Of a DNA stretch of 35,647 nt, positions 25,270-31,540 are shown in pieces (positions within the stretch are counted from its first letter, which is position 1; every line of letters starts with the position of its first letter). Location of the stretch: positions 1 through 35,647 of IMG/VR virus record IMGVR_UViG_3300025280_000088; one strand, given 5' to 3'. The position numbers and the translations under genes are program-made. The stretch is from a virus. Below the pieces are notes generated by a model. It had not been told where the DNA came from. It searched no databases and saw only the letters and a list, made by a program, of their open reading frames with translations.

Positions 25270-25761
25270 ATGCCTAAGAATCAAGCGAAACTAAGAGTAC
25301 TAGAAGTGACTACAGTAAGTGACATATGCTTCCAGTGCTCTAGGGAATGTAGAACTACTATCAACAGTCCTAAAGGACTGATCTACCTATGCTCTAACCA
25401 GTGTCAGCATAACTTCCTGCTTCAAGCAGGACTAAAAGGCTACAACCAGATTAGAGACAAGGAAGACCTGAAGCTAACTACAGTCGGCAAGCTGAATGAG
25501 TTAACAGCTAAAGAACTAGAGAGAATCTACAGGTTTAAACACAAGCTAACAAGAGACCAGATGAATAGAAACAAGGAAGGTGATTCTATCGACAGGCTAT
25601 TTAGCAGCATGGGTTTGAGGTTAAACCCAAAGAAACCTAGCAGAAGGGTACAAACTAGGATGCCGTTTGACTGGGAATGTGACTGTGCTAAAGCAGAATG
25701 CAAGGTATGTAGAGCTACAGGCTTAGTCACCGATGAACAAGTAGAGAAACTGCCTTGGTGA
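25270..25761 (+). CDS. Zinc-finger (TRASH/FCS-like) small protein (163 aa)
   Basis: Near the N-terminus cysteines C20, C23, C41 and C45 form C-x2-C-x17-C-x3-C with a YLCSNQC end, close to TRASH or FCS-type treble-clef zinc fingers. The C-terminal part has a second cysteine group (WECDCAKAECKVC). Between them is a basic helical region (LTAKELERIYRFKHKLTRDQMNRNKEG). The protein probably binds metal and may bind nucleic acid or a protein partner. It starts at 25270 after AAGGAA, and it ends 15 bases before the next small gene. It carries two in-gene hairpins (CAGTCCT at 25365, TCCTGCTT at 25415) and one GTTTAAAC site (25533). Confidence 0.7.
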   Translation: MPKNQAKLRVLEVTTVSDICFQCSRECRTTINSPKGLIYLCSNQCQHNFLLQAGLKGYNQIRDKEDLKLTTVGKLNELTAKELERIYRFKHKLTRDQMNRNKEGDSIDRLFSSMGLRLNPKKPSRRVQTRMPFDWECDCAKAECKVCRATGLVTDEQVEKLPW

Positions 25762-25776
25762 TAAGGAGCAGAATAT

Positions 25777-25983
25777 ATGACCTACGCCTCTAAGAACTAC
25801 AAAACTAAGAAAGCACTCAAGGATGCTATAAAGAATGGTGAAATAGTTGAAGTGTACGAACCAGGCTTAGGAACAATACCCGAAAACGGTACTGTCTATC
25901 TGGAAGGACCACACTATCCAGCACCACATACTTGGTATGCTCAAGGTACTATGCAAAACGGCAAGTTAGTCAAGGTTAAATAA
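25777..25983 (+). CDS. Small hypothetical protein (68 aa)
   Basis: The 68-aa protein has a basic N-terminus (MTYASKNYKTKKALKDAIKNGE) followed by a Gly/Pro/Tyr-rich segment (VYEPGLGTIPENGTVYLEG, HYPAPHTWYAQG). The second half reads as a short beta-type domain that is seen in small phage early proteins; no name can be given. It lies in a run of small same-strand genes with a TAAGGAG site upstream, between the zinc-finger gene and the next small gene. Confidence 0.6.
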   Translation: MTYASKNYKTKKALKDAIKNGEIVEVYEPGLGTIPENGTVYLEGPHYPAPHTWYAQGTMQNGKLVKVK

Positions 25984-25997
25984 GGAGCAAGAAAGCT

Positions 25998-26246
25998 ATG
26001 GTAGCAATAGACATAACAGAAAGCCTAATGTTCGGGGATAGTAAACTCGATACACCAAATACTCTAGAGGAAGTAGAGGAAAGGATACTAAACCTAAAGC
26101 TAGTGTTCGATACCTATACCGACAAAAAACTATTCCTCAAGGTACATGGCCTCGAATACTACACGCTAATAGTCAAACGAGATGTTATGCACCACAAATA
26201 CTGTGCTAAGCACAAGATAAAAAGCATGACCTGTATTCTAGATTAA
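25998..26246 (+). CDS. Small hypothetical protein (82 aa)
   Basis: The 82-aa protein has a central acidic helix (TLEEVEERILNLKLVFDTYTDKK) and a His/Cys-containing C-terminus (DVMHHKYCAKHKIKSMTC) that may bind metal. No family was recognised. A TAAGGAG site lies upstream of ATG 25998, and a strong terminator starts 11 bases after its stop. This ends the short unit begun by the zinc-finger gene. Confidence 0.6.
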   Translation: MVAIDITESLMFGDSKLDTPNTLEEVEERILNLKLVFDTYTDKKLFLKVHGLEYYTLIVKRDVMHHKYCAKHKIKSMTCILD

Positions 26247-26257
26247 CGTCTTAAATC

Positions 26258-26292
26258 TAGGGCAAGGTACTTGGATACCTTGCCCTATTTTT
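26258..26292 (+). terminator. Intrinsic terminator
   Basis: A perfect 12-bp stem, TAGGGCAAGGTA at 26258-26269, a six-base loop, and its complement at 26276-26287 is followed by TTTTT. It lies directly after the 82-aa gene. An alternative smaller hairpin, CTAGATT/AATCTAG, lies just before it. Confidence 0.9.
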
Positions 26293-26322
26293 ATGTCCAA
26301 ATACAGCAAGCTAGGGGGATAT

Positions 26323-26532
26323 ATGAGCAAAGAACATGAGCTACTAACAGCGATAGACTTGGCAGTCCAATGGGCACTGCTCAAGGTAGAGGAACTACGC
26401 CTTGAACTATACAAGCTAGATGATACTACCAGGCTAGAGAAGCTAAGAAGCAGGATAGACAAGGAGGGAATCCCTACGTCCTACAGCTACGGGAAGAAAC
26501 AAAAGTTGGAACAGCATGAGGAGCAAAGCTAA
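26323..26532 (+). CDS. Small helical protein (69 aa)
   Basis: The start at 26323 is chosen because a GGGGG-type site lies just upstream, while the ATG at 26293 falls in the terminator tail with no such site. The protein (MSKEHELLTAIDLAVQWALL, then KVEELRLELYKLDDTTRLEKL) is mostly one long amphipathic helix, likely a coiled coil, with a basic tail. The stop overlaps the next gene as TAATG. Function is unknown. Confidence 0.6.
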   Translation: MSKEHELLTAIDLAVQWALLKVEELRLELYKLDDTTRLEKLRSRIDKEGIPTSYSYGKKQKLEQHEEQS

Positions 26533-26804
26533 TGATAGTAATGACAAGAGGTATAAACGAAAAGGTCGCAAGTGATAAAGACTTTGCGATGAGAGTGCAC
26601 AAGAGTTTAAACAGGTTCATGTCTAGTGACTGGGGTGACTTGGACAAGGAAGACTGGAGTAAAAACTCCGATAGTTTACAGTCACTACAGAAGGGAGAGT
26701 ACGGGTATATCCTAGCTTCTTACCCTGACCCCAAAGGCGGTGACAAAATCTGGATTATCAGGGACACAGAAGTCACAACGGTACTGTTTCCAAACGAGTA
26801 TTAA
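26532..26804 (+). CDS. Small conserved-type protein with TRGxN start (90 aa)
   Basis: The 90-aa protein begins MIVMTRGINEKVASDKDFA and has a conserved-looking SSDWGDLDKEDWSKN segment and an end KIWIIRDTEVTTVLFPNEY. This pattern (TRG-N start, DWGD near the middle, then IWIITE or a similar strand and TTVLFP(D/E)EY at the end) is one I know from small plasmid- or phage-related proteins of unknown function, present in many bacteria. It appears complete. The start is coupled to the preceding gene by TAATG. The exact role is not known. Confidence 0.7.
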   Translation: MIVMTRGINEKVASDKDFAMRVHKSLNRFMSSDWGDLDKEDWSKNSDSLQSLQKGEYGYILASYPDPKGGDKIWIIRDTEVTTVLFPNEY

Positions 26805-26891
26805 TACCAATACTACACAGAATGTCAATGAGAATACATTGACATTCATTAGTAGTCTCGGTATGTTTGAGCGACTCGCCGAAGGTCGGCG
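26804..26891 (+). promoter_or_regulatory. Structured leader module, copy 2
   Basis: This has the same layout as 24613-24702. Outer short stems, ATACC (26804-26808) with GGTAT (26860-26864) and ACTAC (26812-26816) with GTAGT (26852-26856), enclose a 10-bp hairpin with arm AATGTCAATG at 26821-26830, loop AGAATA and complement to 26846. A CGCCGA/TCGGCG hairpin follows at 26877-26891. AAGGAGG and the ATG of the next gene then follow. The core TGTCAATG..AATA..CATTGACA is identical in both copies. Confidence 0.65.
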
Positions 26892-26920
26892 TAGAGAAAC
26901 AAGTAGACAAGGAGGTCTAT

Positions 26921-27130
26921 ATGGATATCTCGGAAATCAGAGAGCTAGCAGAAAGAGGAGAAGAAATAATAGGGAGTGCCAACCAGAAAATAGAGAACAT
27001 AAATGAAGCTGTCTCTACTCTAGAGCAAGAGATACTACCGTTTAAACAGGCTGTTGAACAGTTCGATGAGATGGATAGTGATGCAGTAACAGCAGCAATC
27101 GACCTCTTAGAAGGGGAAGGAGTAAGTTAA
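26921..27130 (+). CDS. Small acidic coiled-coil protein (69 aa)
   Basis: The start at 26921 is chosen for the AAGGAGG at 26909-26915, five bases upstream; an in-frame ATG at 26867 lies in the leader hairpins and has no such site. The protein is acidic and helical, with heptad-like segments (ELAERGEEIIGSANQKIENI, then VSTLEQEILPFKQAVEQF), so a coiled coil is likely. It directly precedes the phosphohistidine-domain gene, whose TTG start follows its stop with no gap, so it may be a partner of that protein. No family was recognised. One GTTTAAAC lies in it at 27040. Confidence 0.65.
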   Translation: MDISEIRELAERGEEIIGSANQKIENINEAVSTLEQEILPFKQAVEQFDEMDSDAVTAAIDLLEGEGVS

Positions 27131-27448
27131 TTGGAAGTTATAAGTGAAATGAAAGGATTCGGAGCAGTCAAGGGAGAAGCAACTGGTATTGCTAGAACAC
27201 CAGATGATCCTAACTTCAAGGAAGGAGACATACTGGTAGCTAATATGACAGTACCAGCTAATGTACCAGTAATGAAGCTGGCATCAGCTATTGCCACTAA
27301 CATCGGCTCGATAACGTGCCACGCTGCGATAGTAGCAAGGGAAATGAACAAACCATGCATAGTTAGAACTGGTAATGCTACCCAGTTAGCAGGCAAGTTC
27401 ATAACAATCAGTGTCAAGGGAATAAAGGAGGCACAGATTACATGGTAA
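27131..27448 (+). CDS. Stand-alone PEP-synthase-type phosphohistidine swivel domain (105 aa)
   Basis: The sequence has the hallmark of the PEP-utilizing enzyme mobile domain: KGEATGIARTPDDPNFKEGDILVA, then TVPANVPVMKLASAIATNIG, then the phosphoacceptor region SITCHAAIVAREMNKPCIV with His64, then TGNAT, then a strand with KFITISVKG. In PEP synthase, pyruvate phosphate dikinase, and rifampin phosphotransferase this histidine carries phosphate between an ATP-grasp-like domain and the second active site. Here only this swivel is encoded, and the ATP-binding domain is a separate gene at 30133. The TTG start at 27131 is used because AAGGAG (27117-27122) lies eight bases upstream; an internal ATG at 27149 would give a shorter protein with no good site. 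It overlaps the next gene by seven bases. Confidence 0.85.
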   Translation: MEVISEMKGFGAVKGEATGIARTPDDPNFKEGDILVANMTVPANVPVMKLASAIATNIGSITCHAAIVAREMNKPCIVRTGNATQLAGKFITISVKGIKEAQITW

Positions 27449-28116
27449 CTGGAGGTATAAACAAGGCAGTCCAAGAACACGCTAGAACTAGCTTAGACTG
27501 GAAGCACCAGGTCAAGGCTGACAAGGCATACACACTGTATGGAGCAGTGAATGATTTTCTATATCAACAGAACCTGCCAACAGTAGTTATAGGATTCGAT
27601 GACAGGCTCAAGAAAGCAGGGGAATACTACTTTGAGGGTGACAACATCAGTCTCAAGCACCACTTTGATATGAGGACTGACCTTACTAAAGTGGAGACAG
27701 TGATAGCAGTACTGCACAATGCAGTCCATGCCTATCAGGATATACACAAGCCGAAGGGACAGTGGTATCACACCAAGATATTCAGGGATGAGATGAACCA
27801 GTGGGGTGTGGCAACAGATAAGAACGGTGATGCTCTATCTATAGACCCTGTTGTCTTTGTTGAAACACTGACCAAGATAGGTGCAGATGAGATAAGGTCA
27901 GAGATAGTGGACTATGAAGCAGTTGAAGCTGATGTAACTGTTACGTCAACGACTGAACCAATCCACTTAAACGTGATAACCCCTAAGACACCATCGAAAG
28001 GCAAGCAGAAGAAGTGGTCTTGTGCCTGTAATCCACCAGTCAATGTCCGATGTGCAGTAAACCTAGAAGCATACTGTACAAAGTGCATGACTGACTTTGA
28101 AAAGCAGGATCAGTAA
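27442..28116 (+). CDS. SprT-like zinc-domain protein with altered active site (224 aa)
   Basis: Residues 60-130 read as a SprT-like metallopeptidase core: a VIAVLHNAVHAYQ segment with H92-N-A-V-H96, followed by WYHTKIFRDEMNQWGV, where H110 sits in the place of the third zinc ligand (HxxxF in SprT). The catalytic glutamate of HExxH is replaced by asparagine (HNAVH), so zinc may bind but hydrolysis is doubtful. The C-terminus (residues 191-219) has WSCAC and YCTKC, a zinc ribbon as found after SprT cores. AAAGGAGG is upstream; the start overlaps the swivel gene by seven bases. It may be a DNA or protein binding factor or an inactive relative; it is in the phosphotransfer cassette. Confidence 0.7.
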   Translation: MVTGGINKAVQEHARTSLDWKHQVKADKAYTLYGAVNDFLYQQNLPTVVIGFDDRLKKAGEYYFEGDNISLKHHFDMRTDLTKVETVIAVLHNAVHAYQDIHKPKGQWYHTKIFRDEMNQWGVATDKNGDALSIDPVVFVETLTKIGADEIRSEIVDYEAVEADVTVTSTTEPIHLNVITPKTPSKGKQKKWSCACNPPVNVRCAVNLEAYCTKCMTDFEKQDQ

Positions 28117-28118
28117 AC

Positions 28119-28949
28119 ATGAGCAACCTAAGTGATCACTGGTTAGACAACAAGGTAGGTAAAACTACCTATTTTATAGAGGAGTGGCACGGCACTTGGG
28201 TTAATATCACCGAGACTACTACAGAAGCTGTAGTTAATACATATCAAGATACTGGACCTGTTAATCCAAACCAGAAAGTACTGGTAAAAGCTGGAGCAAA
28301 CCGTTGGGGTTTAAACTCAACAGGCTGGAACCTATCGAAGGCTGCTGCCGACTACTACATACTCCACTTGGCTACTATCTACGATGAGGAAAGGTTTAAA
28401 CCATACCTGGCAAGACACACTGACATACTGGTTGACCAGTTCTCTAGATACACAGACATGGCAGTAGGTGGTGAGCTAAGGCACAGTAGGAGTACTGATG
28501 GATTTGCAAGACCACTGAAGGAAGCACTGAGAGATGGCACTGTACAGGGTGGAAGGACTCATGCTTGGGAAGGATGGTACTGGTTTAGGTCAAGGTATGG
28601 AGTACTGGCACTCAAGTGGGCAGTGGAAGCATTCAATGACGGTGGCAAATGGGGTGCAAGCTACGGTGGACACAGGTGGGGAACCATAGCCAATACCCTA
28701 TACATGTTTGAAAGGGATGAAACAACACCTCAAACATTTGTCGATACATGCTGGGGACTACAGCATAACGGTGGTATCTATTTCAACAAGTGGTGGAACA
28801 CACAAGATGTGAAGTATGTTCTGGATTTAAACCAGAATGGTAGCTACTGCAAGCTGTGGTACTACTCGTCCCACATAGTGCAGGGGTTACTACCACTAGA
28901 CACAATAAAGGAGGAGATGTGTCAATGTTATCAATGCGAAAGCTGCTAA
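28119..28949 (+). CDS. Unrecognised Trp/Tyr-rich protein with Cys-rich tail (276 aa)
   Basis: The 276-aa protein is rich in Trp, Tyr, Gly and Asn. It has WNLSKAAADYYILHLATIYD at about residue 68, a central GGRTHAWEGWYWFRSRYG, then KWGASYGGHRWGTIANTLYM and a WGLQHNGGIYFNKWW segment. The last residues (EEMCQCYQCESC) hold four cysteines, which might bind zinc or be an exposed cysteine tail. No known fold was recognised. It lies between the SprT-like gene and the phosphatase in a tight run (start two bases after the SprT-like stop). It may be a target or partner of the phosphotransfer proteins, which is inference only. It contains two GTTTAAAC sites (28309 and 28394). Confidence 0.7.
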   Translation: MSNLSDHWLDNKVGKTTYFIEEWHGTWVNITETTTEAVVNTYQDTGPVNPNQKVLVKAGANRWGLNSTGWNLSKAAADYYILHLATIYDEERFKPYLARHTDILVDQFSRYTDMAVGGELRHSRSTDGFARPLKEALRDGTVQGGRTHAWEGWYWFRSRYGVLALKWAVEAFNDGGKWGASYGGHRWGTIANTLYMFERDETTPQTFVDTCWGLQHNGGIYFNKWWNTQDVKYVLDLNQNGSYCKLWYYSSHIVQGLLPLDTIKEEMCQCYQCESC

Positions 28950-29905
28950 GAAAAGGGAGAAAACTATTGGGTAAGAAAAAGAAGAAGTATCAAGGGAACC
29001 TATGGAAAGACGTAGGAGATATATCGTTCTTTCTCAAGGGTGACATAGTAAAAACACCTGATAAGAAAAGGGGAAGAGTTGTTGGTGTCAGGGGTGATGA
29101 CGTAGATGTCTATGTGTTTGACGACACTAGACTACAGATGTTTGATGCTGATGTCCTTGAGCTAGAGACAGCAGTTGATGGATGGGGAGGCAACAAGATA
29201 ACCAAAGGCTCTACTTATACAAAGAGCAAATACTCATACCCAGTATACAAACCCTGTAACCACTGGATGGATGAGTTCGATCTACTAGATGGATGGAAGA
29301 TATACCTGTCTGGTAAGGGAACACCGAGTGCTAAGAGAACAGGAGCAGACCCTACGATGGGATGCTACATGGACTCAGGATGGATGCTCGGTAACATGTT
29401 CTGGTTTACAGCCAATGCTCCTGTTAATCCAGACCTGTTTGAAAAGGAAGATATACCCACACTCTATATCAAGTGGGCAGATATGCAGGGCATACCGCTA
29501 AGAGAGTACAGCGAGGCTGTAGTCTGGTGTCTATCTAGAATATTTGAGGGAGAAACCCTAGAGATAGGATGCCACGGCTCTCATGGCAGGACAGGAACAC
29601 TACTGGCAGGAATACTGGTGTACCAAGGGATGACAGCGGAGGATGCCATCAAGATGGTACGGGCAAAGCACTGCGACAAGGCTATTGAAACCAAACCCCA
29701 GGAAGATTTAATTGCAAAATATGCGGAGGAGTTAGCTAAACAAAATGGAACAATCGAAGAAACTATTGAACCTACAAGTGAAACTGCAGACAGTGAGGAA
29801 CCAGAAGGGGAAACTGATGCAGGGGACAGCGACATTTTACTCACAGCCACCGAAGGACTGGGTGAAGATGCTACTGGAACTGGGAACACAAGCACCAGTA
29901 GTTAA
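28925..29905 (+). CDS. Tyrosine/dual-specificity-type phosphatase (326 aa)
   Basis: Residues 216-222 read C-HGSHG-R, the CX5R signature of cysteine phosphatases, in IGCHGSHGRTGTLLAGIL. The acid loop is WADMQGIP with D186 (WPD-type). Residues of about 20-85 are a basic, small beta-type region (GDIVKTPDKKRGRVVGVRGD) that resembles an SH3-like or KOW-type fold. The C-terminal 55 residues are acidic, Thr/Ser/Glu-rich and likely disordered. The start at 28925 is chosen for GGAGGAG eight bases upstream; it overlaps the 276-aa gene by 25 bases. The phosphatase in the same run as an ATP-grasp and swivel domain suggests it reverses their product, or removes phosphate from a target. The family is clear; the substrate is not. 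Confidence 0.8.
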   Translation: MLSMRKLLRKGRKLLGKKKKKYQGNLWKDVGDISFFLKGDIVKTPDKKRGRVVGVRGDDVDVYVFDDTRLQMFDADVLELETAVDGWGGNKITKGSTYTKSKYSYPVYKPCNHWMDEFDLLDGWKIYLSGKGTPSAKRTGADPTMGCYMDSGWMLGNMFWFTANAPVNPDLFEKEDIPTLYIKWADMQGIPLREYSEAVVWCLSRIFEGETLEIGCHGSHGRTGTLLAGILVYQGMTAEDAIKMVRAKHCDKAIETKPQEDLIAKYAEELAKQNGTIEETIEPTSETADSEEPEGETDAGDSDILLTATEGLGEDATGTGNTSTSS

Positions 29906-30143
29906 GTGCAGTAGAAGTGGAGCTGGATGTCCAACATCTGTGTTTGATTTGCAACAGCACAATGGGCATGTCCCCATGTTTGATGACGAGAAAAAGCTAT
30001 TGAACTATGTTGACCGCATCGTCAAGGATGTCGAGAAGGAGTGCTCGACAATAGACTGGAACTTAAAGATGATGCAGAAAGAATCAGTAGAGTCACTGAC
30101 ATTCACACTAAAGAACTACATAAAGGACAACAATGAACAGTAG
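29868..30143 (+). CDS. Small hypothetical protein of the phosphotransfer cassette (91 aa)
   Basis: The protein has a Cys-containing N-terminal part (VVKCSRSGAGCPTSVFDLQQHNGHVPMF shows two cysteines and a His-Asn-Gly-His) followed by a charged helix (DEKKLLNYVDRIVKDVEKE). No family was recognised. The frame stays open further upstream, with ATG at 29817 behind GAAGGGG and at 29745, but these would overlap the phosphatase by 89 or more bases, so 29868 is preferred; the true start is uncertain. It ends 11 bases into the ATP-binding gene (30133). Confidence 0.5.
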   Translation: MLLELGTQAPVVKCSRSGAGCPTSVFDLQQHNGHVPMFDDEKKLLNYVDRIVKDVEKECSTIDWNLKMMQKESVESLTFTLKNYIKDNNEQ

Positions 30144-30924
30144 ATATTTGGTACGAGATTACCCCAGTAAACCTGACCATACAGTTAATGTAATAGGTGG
30201 CAAGGCACTACAACTCAGGAAGATAGACCCTGTTCTAGTGCCTGACTGGGTAGTTATAACTTCTGACTGTCCTGATGATAGGCTGCCTGATATATGTAAC
30301 AAGGCGTGGCATTCTATTGGTCCTAGCAACCTAGATTCTGTGCAGTATAAATTCATTAAGGAAAGTACCTATGCGGTACGTTCCTCTGCTATAGGAGAAG
30401 ACGGAAAGAACCAAAGTTTCGCAGGAATATTTGAGTCTAAACTCAATGTCCCAATCTCTGGTATAGAGCATGCAGTAAGAGAGGTGAGAGACTCGGCTCT
30501 AGCAGAAAGAGTACTAACTTATCAAGAAGCTCGTGACCTATCAACTCTAAGTGTACCTGCTGTAATCATTATGAATATGGTAGATGCCAAGTACTCTGGT
30601 GTTCTATTCACCAAGGAGCCAGTGGAAGGTACTGACAGGATGATGTTGGAGTATGAAGAAGGAGCAGGCGGTGTAGTGGATGGTACTGGTGATAGTAGCA
30701 TGCTCTTTTTAGACCCCAAAAATTTTGTAACGCCAGAACTAAACCGTGATGACTACCTAGTCAGCCCATTCTTTGGACAGACTTCCTTGCATACCATATG
30801 GACTGAAGCTAAGAGGCTAGCAAATAACTACGGCAGACCTGTGGATATAGAGTGGGCAATAGATCAAGACGACAAACCCTGGATACTACAAGTAAGACCG
30901 ATAACGGCAGGAGTAACAGCTTAA
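30133..30924 (+). CDS. Stand-alone PEP-synthase/PPDK-type ATP-binding domain (263 aa)
   Basis: The protein covers only the ATP-grasp-like N-terminal domain of PEP synthase, pyruvate phosphate dikinase or rifampin phosphotransferase. Motifs in order: GGKALQLRKI at 22-31, VPDWVVITSD near 36-45, YAVRSSAIGED at 80-90 (the VRSS arginine), SFAGIFES, SGVLFTKEP at 155-163, LEYEEGAGGVV, and DIEWAIDQDDKPWILQVRPIT with the ending strand at 250-258. All the key ATP-binding residues seem kept. A full PEP synthase is about 800 residues; here the substrate-binding part is absent and the swivel histidine domain is in another gene (27131-27448), with four genes between. The protein could charge the swivel histidine with phosphate from ATP. 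The start overlaps the previous stop by 11 bases. Confidence 0.85.
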   Translation: MNSRYLVRDYPSKPDHTVNVIGGKALQLRKIDPVLVPDWVVITSDCPDDRLPDICNKAWHSIGPSNLDSVQYKFIKESTYAVRSSAIGEDGKNQSFAGIFESKLNVPISGIEHAVREVRDSALAERVLTYQEARDLSTLSVPAVIIMNMVDAKYSGVLFTKEPVEGTDRMMLEYEEGAGGVVDGTGDSSMLFLDPKNFVTPELNRDDYLVSPFFGQTSLHTIWTEAKRLANNYGRPVDIEWAIDQDDKPWILQVRPITAGVTA

Positions 30925-31166
30925 TGGAAAAAATATGCGTGATATGTGAAGAAGAAATAAAGGCTGACCCTGATGGATGGGATGGCGGACATAATGCAGC
31001 ACCTGTAGCTAAAGGAAAGTGTTGCGGCGAATGTAATGTCACAGTAGTTAGTGTAGCTAGGATGAAGCAGCTCGGATATTCTCAGAAGGATGCTGTAGCA
31101 ACTATTAGCGAGCATGAACGGCAATTAAAAAATCAAGCATTTCTACGAGAGTGGAGAAGGAAATAA
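30924..31166 (+). CDS. Small Cys-rich probable zinc protein (80 aa)
   Basis: The 80-aa protein begins MEKICVICEEEIKADPDGWD, and has GGHNAAPVAKGKCCGECN, so C5-x2-C and CC-x2-C with a His make a likely zinc-binding site, a small protein type often seen in phages (C-x2-C ... GGHNA-P ... CC-x2-CN). A basic helix follows (SVARMKQLGYSQ, then HERQLKNQAFLREWRRK). The ATG overlaps the stop of the ATP-binding gene (TAATG), so they are coupled. Upstream in-frame ATG at 30852 would overlap that gene by 73 bases and is not favoured. Confidence 0.7.
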   Translation: MEKICVICEEEIKADPDGWDGGHNAAPVAKGKCCGECNVTVVSVARMKQLGYSQKDAVATISEHERQLKNQAFLREWRRK

Positions 31167-31181
31167 TTAGGAGTCTAATTC

Positions 31182-31385
31182 ATGTTAAACAAAGATGAAC
31201 CGCTAACAGTACCGCAAGTATGCTCCATGCTAGGCATGCACAAGACTGCTGTTTACAAGATGATCAAGACTGGTGACCTTGAAGCATTCCATGTCGGAGC
31301 AGGGGAAAGAAGCATCAGAGTTCTTAGAAGTACAGTCGAAGACTACAAGAAAAACCATAGGATTAAGCCCACAATACTGCTATAA
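31182..31385 (+). CDS. Excisionase-like helix-turn-helix DNA-binding protein (67 aa)
   Basis: The protein has LTVPQVCSMLGMHKTAVYKM, then IKTGDLEAFHVGAGERSIRV and SRST-type ending (STVEDYKKNH): the MerR-family-like winged HTH (HTH_17) of excisionases and small phage regulators. The sequence has the normal length of such proteins (60-70 aa). It could be a regulator or directionality factor. No integrase was seen in the window, so a recombination role is unsupported; binding to the GTTTAAAC sites is a possible but untested link. TAGGAG lies upstream of the ATG. Confidence 0.8.
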   Translation: MLNKDEPLTVPQVCSMLGMHKTAVYKMIKTGDLEAFHVGAGERSIRVLRSTVEDYKKNHRIKPTILL

Positions 31386-31396
31386 TTAATGGTTAC

Positions 31397-31435
31397 AAAA
31401 AGAGAGCAGTGCCTTGGAGGGAACGCTGCTCTCTT
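31397..31435 (-). terminator. Hairpin in a 155-base gap, terminator-like on the minus strand
   Basis: AAGAGAGCAG (31400-31409) and CTGCTCTCTT (31426-31435) form a 10-bp stem that can be extended by a G-C and a T-G pair, with a 12-base loop. On the minus strand the stem runs into five T in all, as in an intrinsic terminator; on the plus strand there is no T run. No minus-strand gene lies to the right, so it may stop antisense transcription, or be a plus-strand RNA structure: its loop holds GGAGGG. The rest of the gap (31386-31540) is AT-rich, with no other clear feature. Confidence 0.5.
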
Positions 31436-31540
31436 AAAGCAAGACAGCCCGACAATAGAGGAGAAACCTATTAGTTTCGGACTTTTTAAATTATATAACA
31501 CAACAATATATAGCGGTCAACAAATAAGAAAGGACAATAT

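Noticed and set aside
26867-26920. Longer start for the coiled-coil gene at 26867
   Set aside because: This ATG-containing stretch is in the leader hairpins; AAGGAGG fits the ATG at 26921.
28856-28924. Longer start for the phosphatase at 28856
   Set aside because: It would overlap the 276-aa gene by 94 bases and lacks a ribosome site; GGAGGAG is placed correctly for 28925.
30852-30923. Longer start for the small Cys-rich gene at 30852
   Set aside because: It would overlap the ATP-binding gene by 73 bases; TAATG coupling at 30924 is a better fit.
27131-30924. A normal PEP synthase broken by frameshift or by insertion
   Set aside because: The two domain genes are in the wrong order for PEP synthase (swivel before ATP domain), each is complete with its own start, and no remnant of the PEP/pyruvate-binding barrel was seen.
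31182-31385. Integration module with excisionase
   Set aside because: The HTH protein is excisionase-like, but no integrase or attachment-site repeat was seen in the window; it may be only a regulator.
31400-31435. A tRNA-like gene in the 31386-31540 gap
   Set aside because: Only one stem-loop is present; no D- or T-arm consensus was found.
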